Positions 27,475 to 37,745 of a stretch of DNA of 64,000 bases are shown in pieces. The notes under the pieces are model-generated. The model had not been told where the DNA came from, did no database searches, and was given only the letters and a program-made list of their open reading frames with translations. Each line of letters begins with the position of its first letter. The first letter of the stretch is position 1. Source of the stretch: Pseudomonas putida (lineage in GTDB: Bacteria > Pseudomonadota > Gammaproteobacteria > Pseudomonadales > Pseudomonadaceae); assembly GCA_029953615.1 (NCBI GenBank), contig CP124529.1:1578998-1642997 (forward strand), written 5' to 3'. The position numbers were made by a program, and so were the translations under genes.

Positions 27475-27951
27475 ATGAGCAAACTTGACCGCTACGACCT
27501 GAGCATCCTCGCCGAATTGCAGCGCGATGCGCGCATTTCCAACCAGGAACTGGCCGAACGCATCGGCCTGTCGCCTTCGCCATGCTCGCGTCGGGTCAAG
27601 CAACTGGAGGACGATGGCTATATTTCGCGCCAGGTGGCCCTGCTCGACCGCAAGAAGCTCGGCCTGAGCCTGACGGCCTACGTGCTGATCGGCATGGACC
27701 GCCACACCCCGGAGCGTTTCGAAACCTTCGAGGCGGCCATCCGCAACCTGCCCCAGGTGCTCGAATGCAGCCTGGTCACCGGCATGGATGCCGACTACCA
27801 GCTGAAAGTAGTGGTGCCCGACATGGACCACTACCAGAAACTGCTGCTAGGCAGCCTGACCCGTATTGAAGGCGTCACCAGCGTGCGTTCGAGCTTCGTG
27901 CTGAACCAGGTGCTGGCCAGCACCGAGCTGCCATTGACCCACCTGCGTTAA
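27475..27951 (+). CDS. Lrp/AsnC-family transcriptional regulator
   Basis: A 158-residue regulator: LDRYDLSILAELQRDARISN and ELAERIGLSPSPCSRRVKQL form the DNA-binding domain, and the C-terminal RAM domain contains VLECSLVTGMDADYQLKVVV and ends with RSSFVLNQV. It resembles regulators of amino-acid catabolism, but the target is not adjacent: the neighbours are a small membrane protein downstream and a gene-free region upstream. ATG 27475. Confidence 0.87.
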   Translation: MSKLDRYDLSILAELQRDARISNQELAERIGLSPSPCSRRVKQLEDDGYISRQVALLDRKKLGLSLTAYVLIGMDRHTPERFETFEAAIRNLPQVLECSLVTGMDADYQLKVVVPDMDHYQKLLLGSLTRIEGVTSVRSSFVLNQVLASTELPLTHLR

Positions 27952-28005
27952 TTGCCTGCGCCAGCAGGCGTATAATCAGCCGCTCAACCCGCCAGGAGAA
28001 CACCG

Positions 28006-28209
28006 ATGGATCCCGCCGTATTCGAAGAGTGGATGATGATCATCCTGGTCACCGTGTTGATCGGTTTCATGGGCTTCATCGTCTGGGACCTGGCGAAAAA
28101 GTCCAAGGCGGGCAAGTTCGGCACGCTGATCCTGTTCTTCGTGCTGGGGCTGGGGGTGCTGGCGTTCATCATCAAGAGCGTGGTGGTGGGGTTTCTCGAA
28201 GGGGTGTAG
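28006..28209 (+). CDS. DUF2788 small membrane protein
   Basis: A 67-residue protein with two membrane helices: WMMIILVTVLIGFMGFIVW (about 9-27) and LILFFVLGLGVLAFIIKS (about 41-58), joined by a short basic loop KKSKAGKFG. AGGAG lies 8 nt before ATG 28006. It starts 54 bp after the AsnC-type gene. Conserved in pseudomonads; function unknown. Confidence 0.82.
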   Translation: MDPAVFEEWMMIILVTVLIGFMGFIVWDLAKKSKAGKFGTLILFFVLGLGVLAFIIKSVVVGFLEGV

Positions 28210-28218
28210 AAAATTCCA

Positions 28219-28311
28219 GGCCATTCGCGGGCACGCCCGCTCCCACAGGGCCGGCGCTGCACTTGAGGGCTGCACCCTACCTGTGGGAGCGGGCGTGCCC
28301 GCGAACAGGCC
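28219..28311. repeat. REP inverted-repeat pair (GCGGGC type)
   Basis: Arms TTCGCGGGCACGCCCGCTCC and GGAGCGGGCGTGCCCGCGAA lie between the stop codons of two convergent genes, 10 bp from each. Confidence 0.87.
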
Positions 28312-28322
28312 CTTGAACTGAA

Positions 28323-28955
28323 CTAAAGCTTGGCGGCCACTTCGCGCCAGCAGCCCTGCTCCAACCCATCCAGCGCCCAGTCACCAATCCGCACCCGCAC
28401 CAGGCGCAAGGTCGGCAACCCCACCGCCGCCGTCATCCGCCGCACCTGGCGGTTACGCCCTTCGCGAATCACCAGCTCCAGCCAACTGGTCGGCACGCTC
28501 TTGCGAAAACGTACCGGCGGGTTGCGCGGCCACAGTTCGGGCTCGTCCAGGCGCCGCGCCTCGGCCGGCAAGGTCGGCCCGTCGTTCAGTTCCACGCCGT
28601 CGCGCAAGCGCTGCAACTGCTCCTCGCTCGGCTCCCCCTCCACCTGAACCCAGTAAGTCTTGGCCAGCTTGTGCTTCGGGTCGGCAATGCGCGCCTGCAA
28701 GCCGCCATCGTTGGTCAGCAGCAACAGGCCTTCACTGTCGCGGTCCAGCCGCCCGGCCGGGTAAACGCCCGGGATGTCGATGTAGTCCTTGAGCGTCGCG
28801 CGCCCGTCGCCGTCGCTGAACTGGGTCAACACGTCGAATGGTTTGTTGAACAGGATCAGACGCGGCTCGGCCGGTGGCGCCTTGGGCTGGCGGCGCGGGC
28901 CGGTGGCAGGCCGCGCCTGGGGGCGGCGCGGCTTGGAACGGGGTGGCAGTGACAT
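28323..28955 (-). CDS. rluE: 23S rRNA pseudouridine(2457) synthase RluE
   Basis: A 210-residue RsuA-family pseudouridine synthase. The catalytic motif [17 protein letters not shown] contains the essential Asp; [14 protein letters not shown] and [18 protein letters not shown] are the other family blocks. There is no N-terminal S4 domain, as in RluE, but there is a basic Pro/Arg-rich leader of about 30 residues. Seven bases separate its start from the amn stop, so both are probably in one transcript. Confidence 0.9.
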   Translation of the reverse strand: MSLPPRSKPRRPQARPATGPRRQPKAPPAEPRLILFNKPFDVLTQFSDGDGRATLKDYIDIPGVYPAGRLDRDSEGLLLLTNDGGLQARIADPKHKLAKTYWVQVEGEPSEEQLQRLRDGVELNDGPTLPAEARRLDEPELWPRNPPVRFRKSVPTSWLELVIREGRNRQVRRMTAAVGLPTLRLVRVRIGDWALDGLEQGCWREVAAKL

Positions 28956-28961
28956 GGATCC

Positions 28962-30425
28962 TCAGCGGAACGGCGGCTCATCGAAACTGCGCAGTTTACG
29001 CGAGTGCAGCGAGTTGAGCTCGGTGCGCAGCAGGTCGAGGGCGGCAATGCCGATCTTCAGATGCTGGCTGACCGCCCGGTTATAGAAGGCGTTAGCCGAA
29101 CCCGGCAGCTTGATCTCGCTGTGCAGCGGCTTGTCGGACACACACAGCAACGTGCCGTATGGCACGCGCAAGCGGTAACCCTGGGCGGCAATGGTTCCGC
29201 TTTCCATGTCCACCGCCACGGCACGCGACAGGTTGATCAGCGGCCGTTCCTGGGCCCAGCGCAGCTCCCAGTTGCGGTCGTCGTAGGTCAGCACGGTACC
29301 GGTGCGCAAGCGCTTCTTCAGCTGCTCGCCACGCTCGCCGGTGACCTGCGCGGCGGCTTCCTGCAAGGCCAGCTGCACTTCGGCCAGGGCCGGAATCGGG
29401 ATGTTCGGCGGCACCACCCGGTCGAGAATACCGTCACGCCGCATGTAAGCGTGTGCCAGCACATAGTCGCCAATGGTCTGCGACTGGCGCAGGCCACCGC
29501 AGTGGCCGATCATCAGCCAGCAGTGAGGGCGCAGCACGGCCAGGTGGTCGGTGATGTTCTTGGCATTGGACGGGCCGACGCCGATGTTGACCAGCGTGAC
29601 GCCATCGCCGTCGGCGGCGATCAGGTGGTACGCCGGCATCTGGTAGCGGTGCCAGACCACGCTGGCCACCAGGGCCTGGGTTTCGCCGTGGTCCATGCCC
29701 TTTTCGATCACCACGTTACCAGGCAGCACCATGCGCACGAAGCGCGGGTCGTCCCGCAACTGGTCGAGGCCGTGGCTTATGAACTGGTCGACATAGCGGT
29801 GGTAGTTGGTCAGCAGGATCCACGGCTGCACATGGCGCCAGTCGCTACCGGTGTAGTGCACCAGGCGGCGCAGCGAGAAGTCGACCCGCGCGGCATCGAA
29901 CAGCGCCAGCGGCAAGGTTTCGGCGCCACCCCAGTCGTACAGGCCGTCGGCAATGTTGTCGGTGGCAGCCGACAGGTCGGTGCTTGGGAATACCCGAGCC
30001 AGTTGCGCGGCGGTGATGCCGCTGCCGGCCAGTTCGTCACCCTGGTCAACCACGTAGGGGTAAGGGATGTTCTGTTCGCTGACGCCAACCTCTACCGTGA
30101 CGGTGTAGTCATGCATCAGCGGGCGCAGTTGCTCCAGCAGGTAGCCACGAAAAGCAGCCGGCTGGGTGATGGTGACGCTGTAGGTACCGGCCACCTGGAC
30201 CTTGGCGTAGGCCCGCGTGGTGGCGGCGACTTCACCGTGGCTATAGTAAGTCAGGCGCAACGCCGGGTAGCGGAACAGGTCGCGCTCTTCGACGCCCGGC
30301 TCGGTACGGTCCTTCAGGTAACGCTTGAGGGCCTGGCTAAGGGCCCCGGTGGCCTGTTCATGCAGGGCCGCCAGACGGTCGACGGCCTGTTCGGGGGTAT
30401 CAACGACTACAAAAGCTTGGCTCAC
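28962..30425 (-). CDS. amn: AMP nucleosidase
   Basis: Splits AMP into adenine and ribose 5-phosphate, controlling adenylate pools. At 487 residues it matches E. coli Amn (484). The N-terminal AMN-specific domain (about 1-170) is followed by the nucleoside-phosphorylase-like catalytic domain, with VNIGVGPSNAKNITDHLAVL, CWLMIGHCGGLRQSQTIGDY, and AVDMESGTIAAQGYRLRVPY. ATG 30425 (MSQAFVVVDTPEQAV) is the canonical start. A REP pair lies about 100 bp upstream. Confidence 0.93.
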   Translation of the reverse strand: MSQAFVVVDTPEQAVDRLAALHEQATGALSQALKRYLKDRTEPGVEERDLFRYPALRLTYYSHGEVAATTRAYAKVQVAGTYSVTITQPAAFRGYLLEQLRPLMHDYTVTVEVGVSEQNIPYPYVVDQGDELAGSGITAAQLARVFPSTDLSAATDNIADGLYDWGGAETLPLALFDAARVDFSLRRLVHYTGSDWRHVQPWILLTNYHRYVDQFISHGLDQLRDDPRFVRMVLPGNVVIEKGMDHGETQALVASVVWHRYQMPAYHLIAADGDGVTLVNIGVGPSNAKNITDHLAVLRPHCWLMIGHCGGLRQSQTIGDYVLAHAYMRRDGILDRVVPPNIPIPALAEVQLALQEAAAQVTGERGEQLKKRLRTGTVLTYDDRNWELRWAQERPLINLSRAVAVDMESGTIAAQGYRLRVPYGTLLCVSDKPLHSEIKLPGSANAFYNRAVSQHLKIGIAALDLLRTELNSLHSRKLRSFDEPPFR

Positions 30426-30527
30426 ACTGTGCTTCCTGTCTGGACATGCATGTGAACCATCTTGCCTGCCTTCTTGGCTAAATACATCCCCATTGATCGG
30501 TGTTAATCAGCAGGCCAGCGCTGGTCC

Positions 30528-30645
30528 CTGTAGGAGCGGCCTTGTGTCGCGATAGGGCTGCAAAGCAGCCCCAGCAATTTGTGCGTCTGCGCTGATCCCC
30601 TGGGGCTGCTTCGCAGCCCTATCGCGACACAAGGCCGCTCCTACA
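30528..30645. repeat. REP inverted-repeat pair (TGTCGCGA type) overlapping the aidB stop codon
   Basis: Arms CTGTAGGAGCGGCCTTGTGT and its complement flank CGATAGGGCTGC-type segments. The right arm overlaps the end of the acyl-CoA dehydrogenase gene, whose TAG stop is part of the CTGTAGGAGC arm. Confidence 0.85.
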
Positions 30646-32293
30646 GGTCTTGTGCCGGTGTAGCCCTGGCAACCAATGCCTCCACATCCACACCCCGCGG
30701 CAACGCCCCATACACGCGCCCGCCGCCCGTCAAGCGGCTGTCGATAAACGCATCACTGACCACCGCATTGCCCGCCTCCAGCAATAGTTTGGCCTGCAGC
30801 GCCAAGGCAATATCCTCGGTCAGCTGCCGCGCGCGGTACTGCATGTCGCCGGTGTCGGCGAACGCGCCTTTGAGATTACCGATGTGCGCCGCCAGGCGCG
30901 GGTCGCCGTGGCCATCGCCCAGCTCGGCGAACAGCGCATCGAGCACCCCCGGCTCCTTGGACAGGGCGCGCAGCACATCCAGGCACTGCACATTGCCCGA
31001 ACCTTCCCAGGTCGAGTTCACCGGCGCTTCGCGATAAAGCCTTGGCAGGATGCTGTCTTCCACGTAACCCGCCCCGCCCAGGCACTCGGCGGCCTCGTTG
31101 ATCATGGCCGGCGCACGCTTGCAGATCCAGTACTTGCCCACCGCAGTGATCAGCCGGGCGAAATGCGCCTGTTGCGGGTCTTCCAGCTGTTCCAGCGCCT
31201 GCCCCATGCGCAGGCTCAGGGCCAGCGCTGCCTCGCTTTCCAGTGCCAGGTCGGCCAGTACGTTCTGCATCAACGGCTGTTCGTTCAGCAGCCGCCCACC
31301 GACCTTGCGGTGCGCGCAGTGGTGTGTCGCCTGGGTCAGCGCCTGGCGCATCAGGGCGCTGGAGCCGACCATGCAGTCGAAGCGGGTCATGGCCACCATT
31401 TCGATGATGGTCGGCACGCCCCGCCCTTCTTCCCCGACCATCCACGCCAGGGCGCCGCGGAATTCCACCTCGCTGGAGGCGTTGGAACTGTTGCCCAGCT
31501 TGTTCTTCAGGCGCTGGATATAGAACTGGTTGCGGCTGTCGTCCGGGCGGTGGCGCGGCAGCAGGAAGCAGCTCAGGCCCTTCTCGGTCTGGGCCAGGGT
31601 AAGGAAGGCATCGCACATGGGGGCCGAGCAGAACCACTTGTGGCCGACCAGCTCGTAGGCCTGGCCCGGGCCCGCTGCGCCGACCGGATAAGCCCGGGTG
31701 GTATTGGCGCGTACATCGGTGCCGCCCTGTTTCTCGGTCATGGCCATGCCCAGGGTGACGCCGGCCTTGTGGCGGTCGCCGACGTTACGCGGGTCGTATT
31801 CGCAGGCGAGGATTTTCGGTAACCAGTATTCGGCCAGTTCGGGTTGCAGCCGCAGAGCCGGGACTGCGGCAAAGGTCATGGTCAGCGGGCAGCCGGTACC
31901 GGCCTCGGCCTGGCTGTGCAGGTAGGTCATCGCAGCCCGTGCCACATGGGCGCCGGGGCGGGGTTCGGCCCAAGGCAGCGAAGGCAGGCCGTGCTCGACG
32001 GCGGTGCGCATCAGTTCGTGGTAGGCAGGGTGGAATTCGACCAGGTCGATGCGATGGCCGTAGCGGTCGTGACTGCTGAACTCCGGCTTGTGCGCGTTGG
32101 CCAGGAAGCCCGCCTGCATCAGCGGGCCACCGGCCAGGGCCCCGTAGGCATCGATCCGCGATTCGGCCCAACCCGCACCGAAACGCCGCGACCATTCCTG
32201 TAACGGCAGGTCGAGGCGGTACAGGTTGGCACCGTCGAGGGGCGGTGGCTGGTTGGTGACTTCGTGGGTTTCAGCGTACTGGTGCAGGTTCAT
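30641..32293 (-). CDS. aidB: AidB-like acyl-CoA dehydrogenase
   Basis: A 550-residue flavoprotein of the acyl-CoA dehydrogenase superfamily, close in length to E. coli AidB (541). The family blocks are VTLGMAMTEKQGGTDVRANT, YELVGHKWFCSAPMCDAFL, RLKNKLGNSSNASSEVEF, and ECLGGAGYVEDSILPRLYRE with the VNSTWEGSGNVQCLDVLRAL that follows. AidB is linked to alkylation stress and DNA binding in E. coli; the true substrate is unclear. ATG 32293 follows CAGGAG. The stop codon lies in a REP element. Confidence 0.87.
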   Translation of the reverse strand: MNLHQYAETHEVTNQPPPLDGANLYRLDLPLQEWSRRFGAGWAESRIDAYGALAGGPLMQAGFLANAHKPEFSSHDRYGHRIDLVEFHPAYHELMRTAVEHGLPSLPWAEPRPGAHVARAAMTYLHSQAEAGTGCPLTMTFAAVPALRLQPELAEYWLPKILACEYDPRNVGDRHKAGVTLGMAMTEKQGGTDVRANTTRAYPVGAAGPGQAYELVGHKWFCSAPMCDAFLTLAQTEKGLSCFLLPRHRPDDSRNQFYIQRLKNKLGNSSNASSEVEFRGALAWMVGEEGRGVPTIIEMVAMTRFDCMVGSSALMRQALTQATHHCAHRKVGGRLLNEQPLMQNVLADLALESEAALALSLRMGQALEQLEDPQQAHFARLITAVGKYWICKRAPAMINEAAECLGGAGYVEDSILPRLYREAPVNSTWEGSGNVQCLDVLRALSKEPGVLDALFAELGDGHGDPRLAAHIGNLKGAFADTGDMQYRARQLTEDIALALQAKLLLEAGNAVVSDAFIDSRLTGGGRVYGALPRGVDVEALVARATPAQDL

Positions 32294-32433
32294 CGGGGGC
32301 TCCTGGATCCGGGTAGCTTGAGAGACCCAGTGAAGCACTCTGTACGAGTCAGTCAAAGTGACATTAATGACTAAACATGTGGTGGAGGGCGCTCAATCTC
32401 ACAGGGATCGCGCATCGCCTGGACTGGCGCCAC

Positions 32434-32478
32434 ACCTGTGGGAGCGGGCGTGCCCGCGAAGGGCTGCAAAGCAGCCCC
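32434..32478. repeat. Single REP element
   Basis: CCTGTGGGAGCGGGCGTGCC, then CGCGAAGGGCTGCAAAGCAGCCCC, forms one arm with its own small hairpin. Unlike the other loci there is no opposite arm. It lies 20 bp beyond the sensor kinase stop. Confidence 0.8.
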
Positions 32479-32498
32479 GACAAAGCCTGCGAAAATCT

Positions 32499-34488
32499 CT
32501 AAAGCGACCGTCGCGTCTGCAGAACATTCGATGCCATCTGCACCTGCGCAATAGCCATGTTCAAACTCAACTCGAACCGGCTCCCCAACCCCCGCGTCGA
32601 TTCATGCGACAACTTCGCCCCCAGCAATTCCCCCATCTGCCGGCAGATCGACAAACCAATCCCCAGCCCGCCATAACGCCGGGTCATCGAGCCATCGACC
32701 TGGAAGAAGCGCTGGTACAGGGTCGCCTGGTCGAGGTCATCGAAGCCGATACCGCTGTCGCTGACCATGAAGGTCAGCGCCAGGTCGTCTGGGCCCACCC
32801 TGCGCCCGCGCACCTGGATCATCACCCCGCCCTGGTGGGTGAACTTCAAACCGTTGTCCACCAGGCACCCCAGGCAGCGGGCCAGCTTCTGAGCATCGCC
32901 CAGCAACCCGTCCGGCACATCGGACGGGATGTCCAGGCTCAGATACAAGCCTTTGCCCAAAGCCTGCCCGGCATAACCGGCACGCACGCCCTGCAGCATG
33001 GTCACGCAGGCTGAACGGCACCGGCTGCGCGCGCAGGCGGCCGGCCTGCAGTTCGGACAGGGTCAGGATGGCATCGACCATGTCCATCATGCCCTGGGCC
33101 GAGCCCACCGCCGTGCGGTGGTACTGGGCCATTTCGGCCTCCATCGGCAGGGTATGCATCAGCTCCAGCGAGCCGATCACGCCATTCATCGGCGTGCGCA
33201 GCTCATGGGTCACGCAGGCCAGGAATTCATCTTTCAGCCGGTTGCTCCTGGCCAGTTGCAGGTTCAGTTGCTCCAGCGTGCGCCCGGTATCACGCAAGGT
33301 CTGCGCCTGCTGCTCGCGCAGGCTGTTGATACGGTCGGCCAGCGCCAGCGATAGCAACGCCACCTCAAGCGCCGACCCCAGCTGGCTGGCATACATGGTG
33401 ATGAACACATTCGGCAGATAACCCAGCACCATCAAGGTGTTGACCAGGCCACCGAGCAGAAACGCCGTCCAGGCGATGATGAACCAGCGTGCCACGCGCA
33501 GGCCACGCCACCAGGCGTACAGCCCGGCAGCGAAGATGCTCACGGTAAACAGCAATGCCAGCACCGTGGCCATGCGCAGGGCGACGCCGTAGGGCATGCT
33601 CACCGCCAACACCATGACCAGCGCGCCACCCAGCATCAGCAGCTGCAGCAGCCGGTCAAAACCACGGTTGATGCTGCCCAGCTGCAGGAAATGCCGGGCG
33701 AACTGGCAGCCGAACAGGCCGGCTGCACCGATGAACAGCGGCGTCGAAGCATTCGCCCACCACGGGCTGTCCGGCCAGAAGTAAGCCACCCCGGCACCAT
33801 TCACCGACACCTGGTAAAAGCCGAACGAAGCGATATAAAGGATGTAGTAGAGGTAGCTGACGTCGCGTACGCTGAGGTAGATGAACAGGTTGTACACCAG
33901 CATCACCAGCAGCACGCCATAGATCATCCCCAGCACATACAGGCGTGTGGGCTGCTGCTCCATGTAGGCCTCGGCGGACCACAGCGCCAGCGGCGCCTGC
34001 ACCGAGCCCTGGCTGTGCAGGCGCAGGTAGGCGGTGGTTACCTGGCCAGGCGGCAGCTGCAGCTCGAACAGGTAGTTGTTCTGCCGGATCTGCCGGCTGT
34101 CGTAGGGCAAGGCGTCGCCGGTGCGCTGGACCAGGCGGTAGCTGCCACTGCGGTCGGGCAGGTACAGCTCGAGGTGATCCAGCGGCGGATAGGCCAGCTC
34201 CAGCAGCCATTGCCGGGGGGCAGCGTCGGGCGCGGCGACAGGGCGCAGTTCGAGCTTGAGCCAGAACACCGAGGTGGAATAGCCGGCGTTCAGCACGTCT
34301 TCGTGGTGGCGGCGAAAATGCCTGGCGAAACCAGGGGCACTGACTTGGGCGATGCTGGCACTGCCATCATGGTCTTCATAAACCTGCATGGCCTTGCCCA
34401 GCGGAAGATGCCGGGTAGCGTCGTCGAAATCGACTGCCCCGGCCAGCACGGGCAGCAAGCCCAGAAGCACAATCAGCAAATAGCGCAT
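32499..34488 (-). CDS. ladS: LadS-like 7TMR-DISM sensor histidine kinase, frame interrupted near 33003
   Basis: Signal peptide (MRYLLIVLLGLLPVLAGA), a periplasmic 7TMR-DISM sensing domain (to about residue 180), seven membrane helices (about 185-390), a coiled linker, then HisKA with FLACVTHELRTPMNGVIG (phospho-His). The frame then breaks after FSLRD and resumes with MLQGVRAGY in another frame, which carries N, G1 and G2 boxes (DNGLKFTH, DSGIGFDDLD, GGLGIGLSICRQ). Removing one C near 33003 restores about 662 residues. In P. aeruginosa LadS lies next to thiD and feeds the GacS/Rsm pathway; the same neighbour is here. No receiver domain follows the kinase. Confidence 0.82.
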
Positions 34489-34753
34489 ACAGCCCCAGCA
34501 TGGCCTGTCCAGTCGAGCCGCGGTTGCCTCCTATCCGTTTGAGACGACACGATCCGGCAGAACCCGTTTGTAGAGTTATCCGAGCACTCTAGCATAGCGT
34601 TGCAACCTGGTAATCGACCATATCAAACCACAAAGAAAAGGCTCTAAATCAATACTTTCAGGTGACAATTGCAAGTGATTTTGACCGATCGATCAGCAAA
34701 ACTCGTTTGTCGCACGATCCGTCCAAACAGGATTGGTGGTAAGCTCGCCGACC

Positions 34754-35551
34754 ATGAATACTTACAGCTCCCGCCCCGTTGTCCTCTGTCTCTCCGGCCA
34801 CGACCCCAGTGGCGGCGCCGGCCTGCAGGCAGACATCGAAGCCCTGCTCGCCCAAGGCTGTCACGCCGCACCTGCGGTGACCGCCCTGACCGTGCAGGAT
34901 ACCGTCAACGTTTCCGACTTCCGCGTGCTCGACCGCGAGTGGGTACTGGCCCAGGCCAATGCCGTGCTGGCCGACTCCACGGTGGCCGCCGTCAAGCTGG
35001 GCATGCTCGGCTCGATCGAGATGGTCGACACCGTCGCCGAACTGCTGGCCGCCCACCCGCACCTTCCGCTGGTCTGCGACCCGGTGCTGCGTGCCGGTGG
35101 TGGTGGCCGCCTGGGCAAGGACGAAGTGGGCTACGCCCTGCGCGAACGACTGCTGCCGCTGGCGACCATCGCCACACCGAACCTGCCCGAAGCCCGTATC
35201 CTGGCCGAACTGCCCGACGGCAGCGCCGACGAGTGTGCCGAGAAACTGTTGCCGTTCTGTAGACACCTGCTGATTACCGGCGGTCACGGCGACGAAGACG
35301 AAATTCACAACCGCCTGTACAGCCGCGACGGCCAGCGCCACACCTGGACCTGCCAGCGCCTGCCGGGCAGCTACCATGGCTCGGGCTGCACCCTGGCCAG
35401 CGCCCTGGCCGGCCGCCTGGCCCTCGGCGAGCAACTGGACAGCGCCGTACGCAGCGCCCTGGACTACACCTGGCGCACCCTGCGTGACGCCGAACAGCTG
35501 GGCAAGGGCCAGTTCGTGCCGCGCCGCCTGCCGCTGGATTTCTGCTCCTGA
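34754..35551 (+). CDS. thiD: Hydroxymethylpyrimidine/phosphomethylpyrimidine kinase
   Basis: Phosphorylates HMP to HMP-P and HMP-PP for thiamine synthesis. The 265-residue ribokinase-fold protein has [20 protein letters not shown] near the start, [16 protein letters not shown], and the anion-hole motif [20 protein letters not shown] near the end. I use ATG 34754 rather than an upstream codon. It leads thiD-thiE-hemL. The 265-bp region upstream is AT-rich and divergent from the sensor kinase; I see no THI-element riboswitch in it. Confidence 0.92.
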   Translation: MNTYSSRPVVLCLSGHDPSGGAGLQADIEALLAQGCHAAPAVTALTVQDTVNVSDFRVLDREWVLAQANAVLADSTVAAVKLGMLGSIEMVDTVAELLAAHPHLPLVCDPVLRAGGGGRLGKDEVGYALRERLLPLATIATPNLPEARILAELPDGSADECAEKLLPFCRHLLITGGHGDEDEIHNRLYSRDGQRHTWTCQRLPGSYHGSGCTLASALAGRLALGEQLDSAVRSALDYTWRTLRDAEQLGKGQFVPRRLPLDFCS

Positions 35552-35565
35552 CACGAGGCCTTGCC

Positions 35566-36189
35566 ATGAAGCTACGCGGTCTGTACGCCATCACCGACAG
35601 CCAGCTGCTCGCTGGCCGTTTCCTGTCCCATGTCGAGGCGGCACTGGAAGGCGGCGTGTGCCTGCTGCAGTACCGCGACAAAAGTGACGACGCGGCGCGC
35701 CGCCTGCGTGAGGCCGAAGGGCTGATGAAGCTCTGCGAGCGCTACGGCACCCAGTTGCTCATCAACGACGATGCCGAACTGGCCGCGCGCCTGGGCGTCG
35801 GCGTGCACCTGGGCCAGACCGACGGCCCGCTGACCCCGGCCCGCGCCCTGCTCGGCCGCCAGGCGATCATCGGCTCGACCTGCCACGCCAGCCTCGAGCT
35901 GGCCACCCAGGCCGCCAGCGAAGGCGCCAGCTACGTGGCCTTCGGCCGCTTCTTCAACTCCGTCACCAAGCCCGGCGCCCCCGCTGCCAACATCGAACTG
36001 CTGGAGCAGGCGCGCGCCCAGGTGAAACTGCCGATCGCGGTGATCGGTGGCATTACCCTCGACAACGCCGCCCCGCTGGTCGCCCACGGCGCCGATCTGC
36101 TGGCGGTGATCCACGGCCTGTTCGGTGCCGACAGCGCGCAGGAAGTCACCCGCCGCGCCCGCGCCTTCAACGCCTTGTTCGCATCCTGA
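35566..36189 (+). CDS. thiE: Thiamine-phosphate synthase
   Basis: Joins HMP-PP and thiazole phosphate to form thiamine phosphate. The 207-residue TIM barrel begins [13 protein letters not shown] and shows [58 protein letters not shown] (pyrophosphate site), and [20 protein letters not shown]. It starts 14 bp after thiD and ends 15 bp before hemL, so the three are one operon. Confidence 0.94.
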   Translation: MKLRGLYAITDSQLLAGRFLSHVEAALEGGVCLLQYRDKSDDAARRLREAEGLMKLCERYGTQLLINDDAELAARLGVGVHLGQTDGPLTPARALLGRQAIIGSTCHASLELATQAASEGASYVAFGRFFNSVTKPGAPAANIELLEQARAQVKLPIAVIGGITLDNAAPLVAHGADLLAVIHGLFGADSAQEVTRRARAFNALFAS

Positions 36190-36204
36190 TTCGAGAGAAC
36201 CCCC

Positions 36205-37488
36205 ATGTCCCGTTCCGAAGCCCTGTTCGCCCAAGCCCAGAAGCACATCCCCGGTGGCGTCAACTCGCCGGTCCGCGCTTTCAAGAGCGTTGGCGGCACG
36301 CCGCTGTTCTTCAAGCATGCCGAAGGCGCCTACGTCGTTGACGAGGACGACAAGCGCTACGTCGACTACGTCGGCTCCTGGGGCCCGATGATCCTCGGCC
36401 ACGGCCACCCGGACGTTCTGGACTCGGTGCGCAAGCAGCTGGAACACGGCCTGTCCTATGGCGCACCGACCGCCATGGAAACCGAAATGGCCGACCTGGT
36501 CTGCTCGATCGTGCCGTCGATGGAGATGGTGCGCATGGTCAGCTCGGGCACCGAAGCCACCATGAGCGCCATCCGCCTGGCCCGTGGCTATACCGGCCGT
36601 GACGCCATCATCAAGTTCGAAGGCTGCTACCACGGCCACTCCGACAGCCTGCTGGTAAAAGCCGGCTCCGGCCTGCTGACCCAGGGCGTACCGAGTTCGG
36701 CTGGCGTGCCGGCGGACTTCGCCAAGCACACCCTGACCCTGCCGTTCAATGACATCGCCGCGGTCGAGAAAACCCTCGCCGAAGTCGGCCAGACCGTGGC
36801 CTGCATCATCGTCGAGCCGGTGGCCGGCAACATGAACTGCGTACCGCCGGCGCCAGGTTTTCTCGAAGGCCTGCGCGAGCAGTGCGACAAGCACGGCGTG
36901 GTGTTGATCTTCGACGAAGTGATGACCGGTTTCCGCGTTTCGCTCGGCGGCGCCCAGGGCCACTACGGCATCAAGCCGGACCTGTCGACCTTCGGCAAGA
37001 TCGTCGGTGGCGGCATGCCGGTCGGCTGCTTCGGCGGCAAGCGTGAAATCATGGGCTGCATCGCCCCGCTCGGCCCGGTCTACCAAGCCGGTACCCTGTC
37101 GGGTAACCCACTGGCCATGGCCGCCGGCCTGACCACCCTGAAGCTGATCAGCCGCCCGGGCTTCCACGCCGAGTTGACCGACTATACCAGCCGCATGCTT
37201 GACGGCCTGCAACAGCGCGCCGATGCCGCTGGCGTGCCGTTCGTCACCACCCAGGCCGGTGCCATGTTCGGCCTGTACTTCAGCGGCGCCGACGACATCG
37301 TCACCTTTGACGACGTGATGGCCAGCGATGCCGAGCGCTTCAAGCGCTTCTTCCACCTGATGCTCGACGGTGGCGTGTACCTGGCACCAAGTGCGTTCGA
37401 GGCAGGCTTCACCTCCATCGCCCATGGCGACAAGGAGCTGCAGATCACCCTGGATGCGGCTGAGAAGGCCTTTGCAGCCCTGAAGTAA
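36205..37488 (+). CDS. hemL: Glutamate-1-semialdehyde 2,1-aminomutase
   Basis: Makes 5-aminolevulinate from glutamate 1-semialdehyde for haem synthesis. The 427-residue class III aminotransferase shows [73 protein letters not shown] and the PLP lysine in [14 protein letters not shown], then [16 protein letters not shown]. It is the last gene of the thiD-thiE-hemL run and is followed by a REP pair. Confidence 0.96.
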   Translation: MSRSEALFAQAQKHIPGGVNSPVRAFKSVGGTPLFFKHAEGAYVVDEDDKRYVDYVGSWGPMILGHGHPDVLDSVRKQLEHGLSYGAPTAMETEMADLVCSIVPSMEMVRMVSSGTEATMSAIRLARGYTGRDAIIKFEGCYHGHSDSLLVKAGSGLLTQGVPSSAGVPADFAKHTLTLPFNDIAAVEKTLAEVGQTVACIIVEPVAGNMNCVPPAPGFLEGLREQCDKHGVVLIFDEVMTGFRVSLGGAQGHYGIKPDLSTFGKIVGGGMPVGCFGGKREIMGCIAPLGPVYQAGTLSGNPLAMAAGLTTLKLISRPGFHAELTDYTSRMLDGLQQRADAAGVPFVTTQAGAMFGLYFSGADDIVTFDDVMASDAERFKRFFHLMLDGGVYLAPSAFEAGFTSIAHGDKELQITLDAAEKAFAALK

Positions 37489-37498
37489 TTGTCAGCCC

Positions 37499-37602
37499 GT
37501 ACCGGCCCTTTCGCGGGCTCGCCCGCTCCCACAGGTTCTGCACCAACCTTGAAAATGGTGCGATCCCTGTGGGAGCGGGCGTGCCCGCGAAGAGTCCGGT
37601 AC
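37499..37602. repeat. REP inverted-repeat pair (GCGGGC type)
   Basis: Arms GTACCGGCCCTTTCGCGGGC and GCCCGCGAAGAGTCCGGTAC start 11 bp after the hemL stop. The outer TACCGG/CCGGTA extension is shared with the loci at 38665 and 42735. Confidence 0.87.
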
Positions 37603-37745
37603 AGGCAACAAATACCCATGCACAATCAGCTGACTTCCCCAACCAAGCAGAAATTCGAGTAAAACTTTGTAAGGTTGGCGCTGCTTATCCCATAATGTGC
37701 CACCAGAGACATTGGCCGCAGCTTTGCAGAGGTAAGTCGATCCCC

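Noticed and set aside
28220..28312. REP pairs as intrinsic terminators
   Set aside because: They form hairpins but lack T-runs. They may affect RNA stability or Rho-dependent ending, but I do not call them terminators.
34489..34753. Possible TPP riboswitch before thiD
   Set aside because: The conserved CTGAGA and ACCTGA elements of the THI-box are not seen in the 265-bp region.
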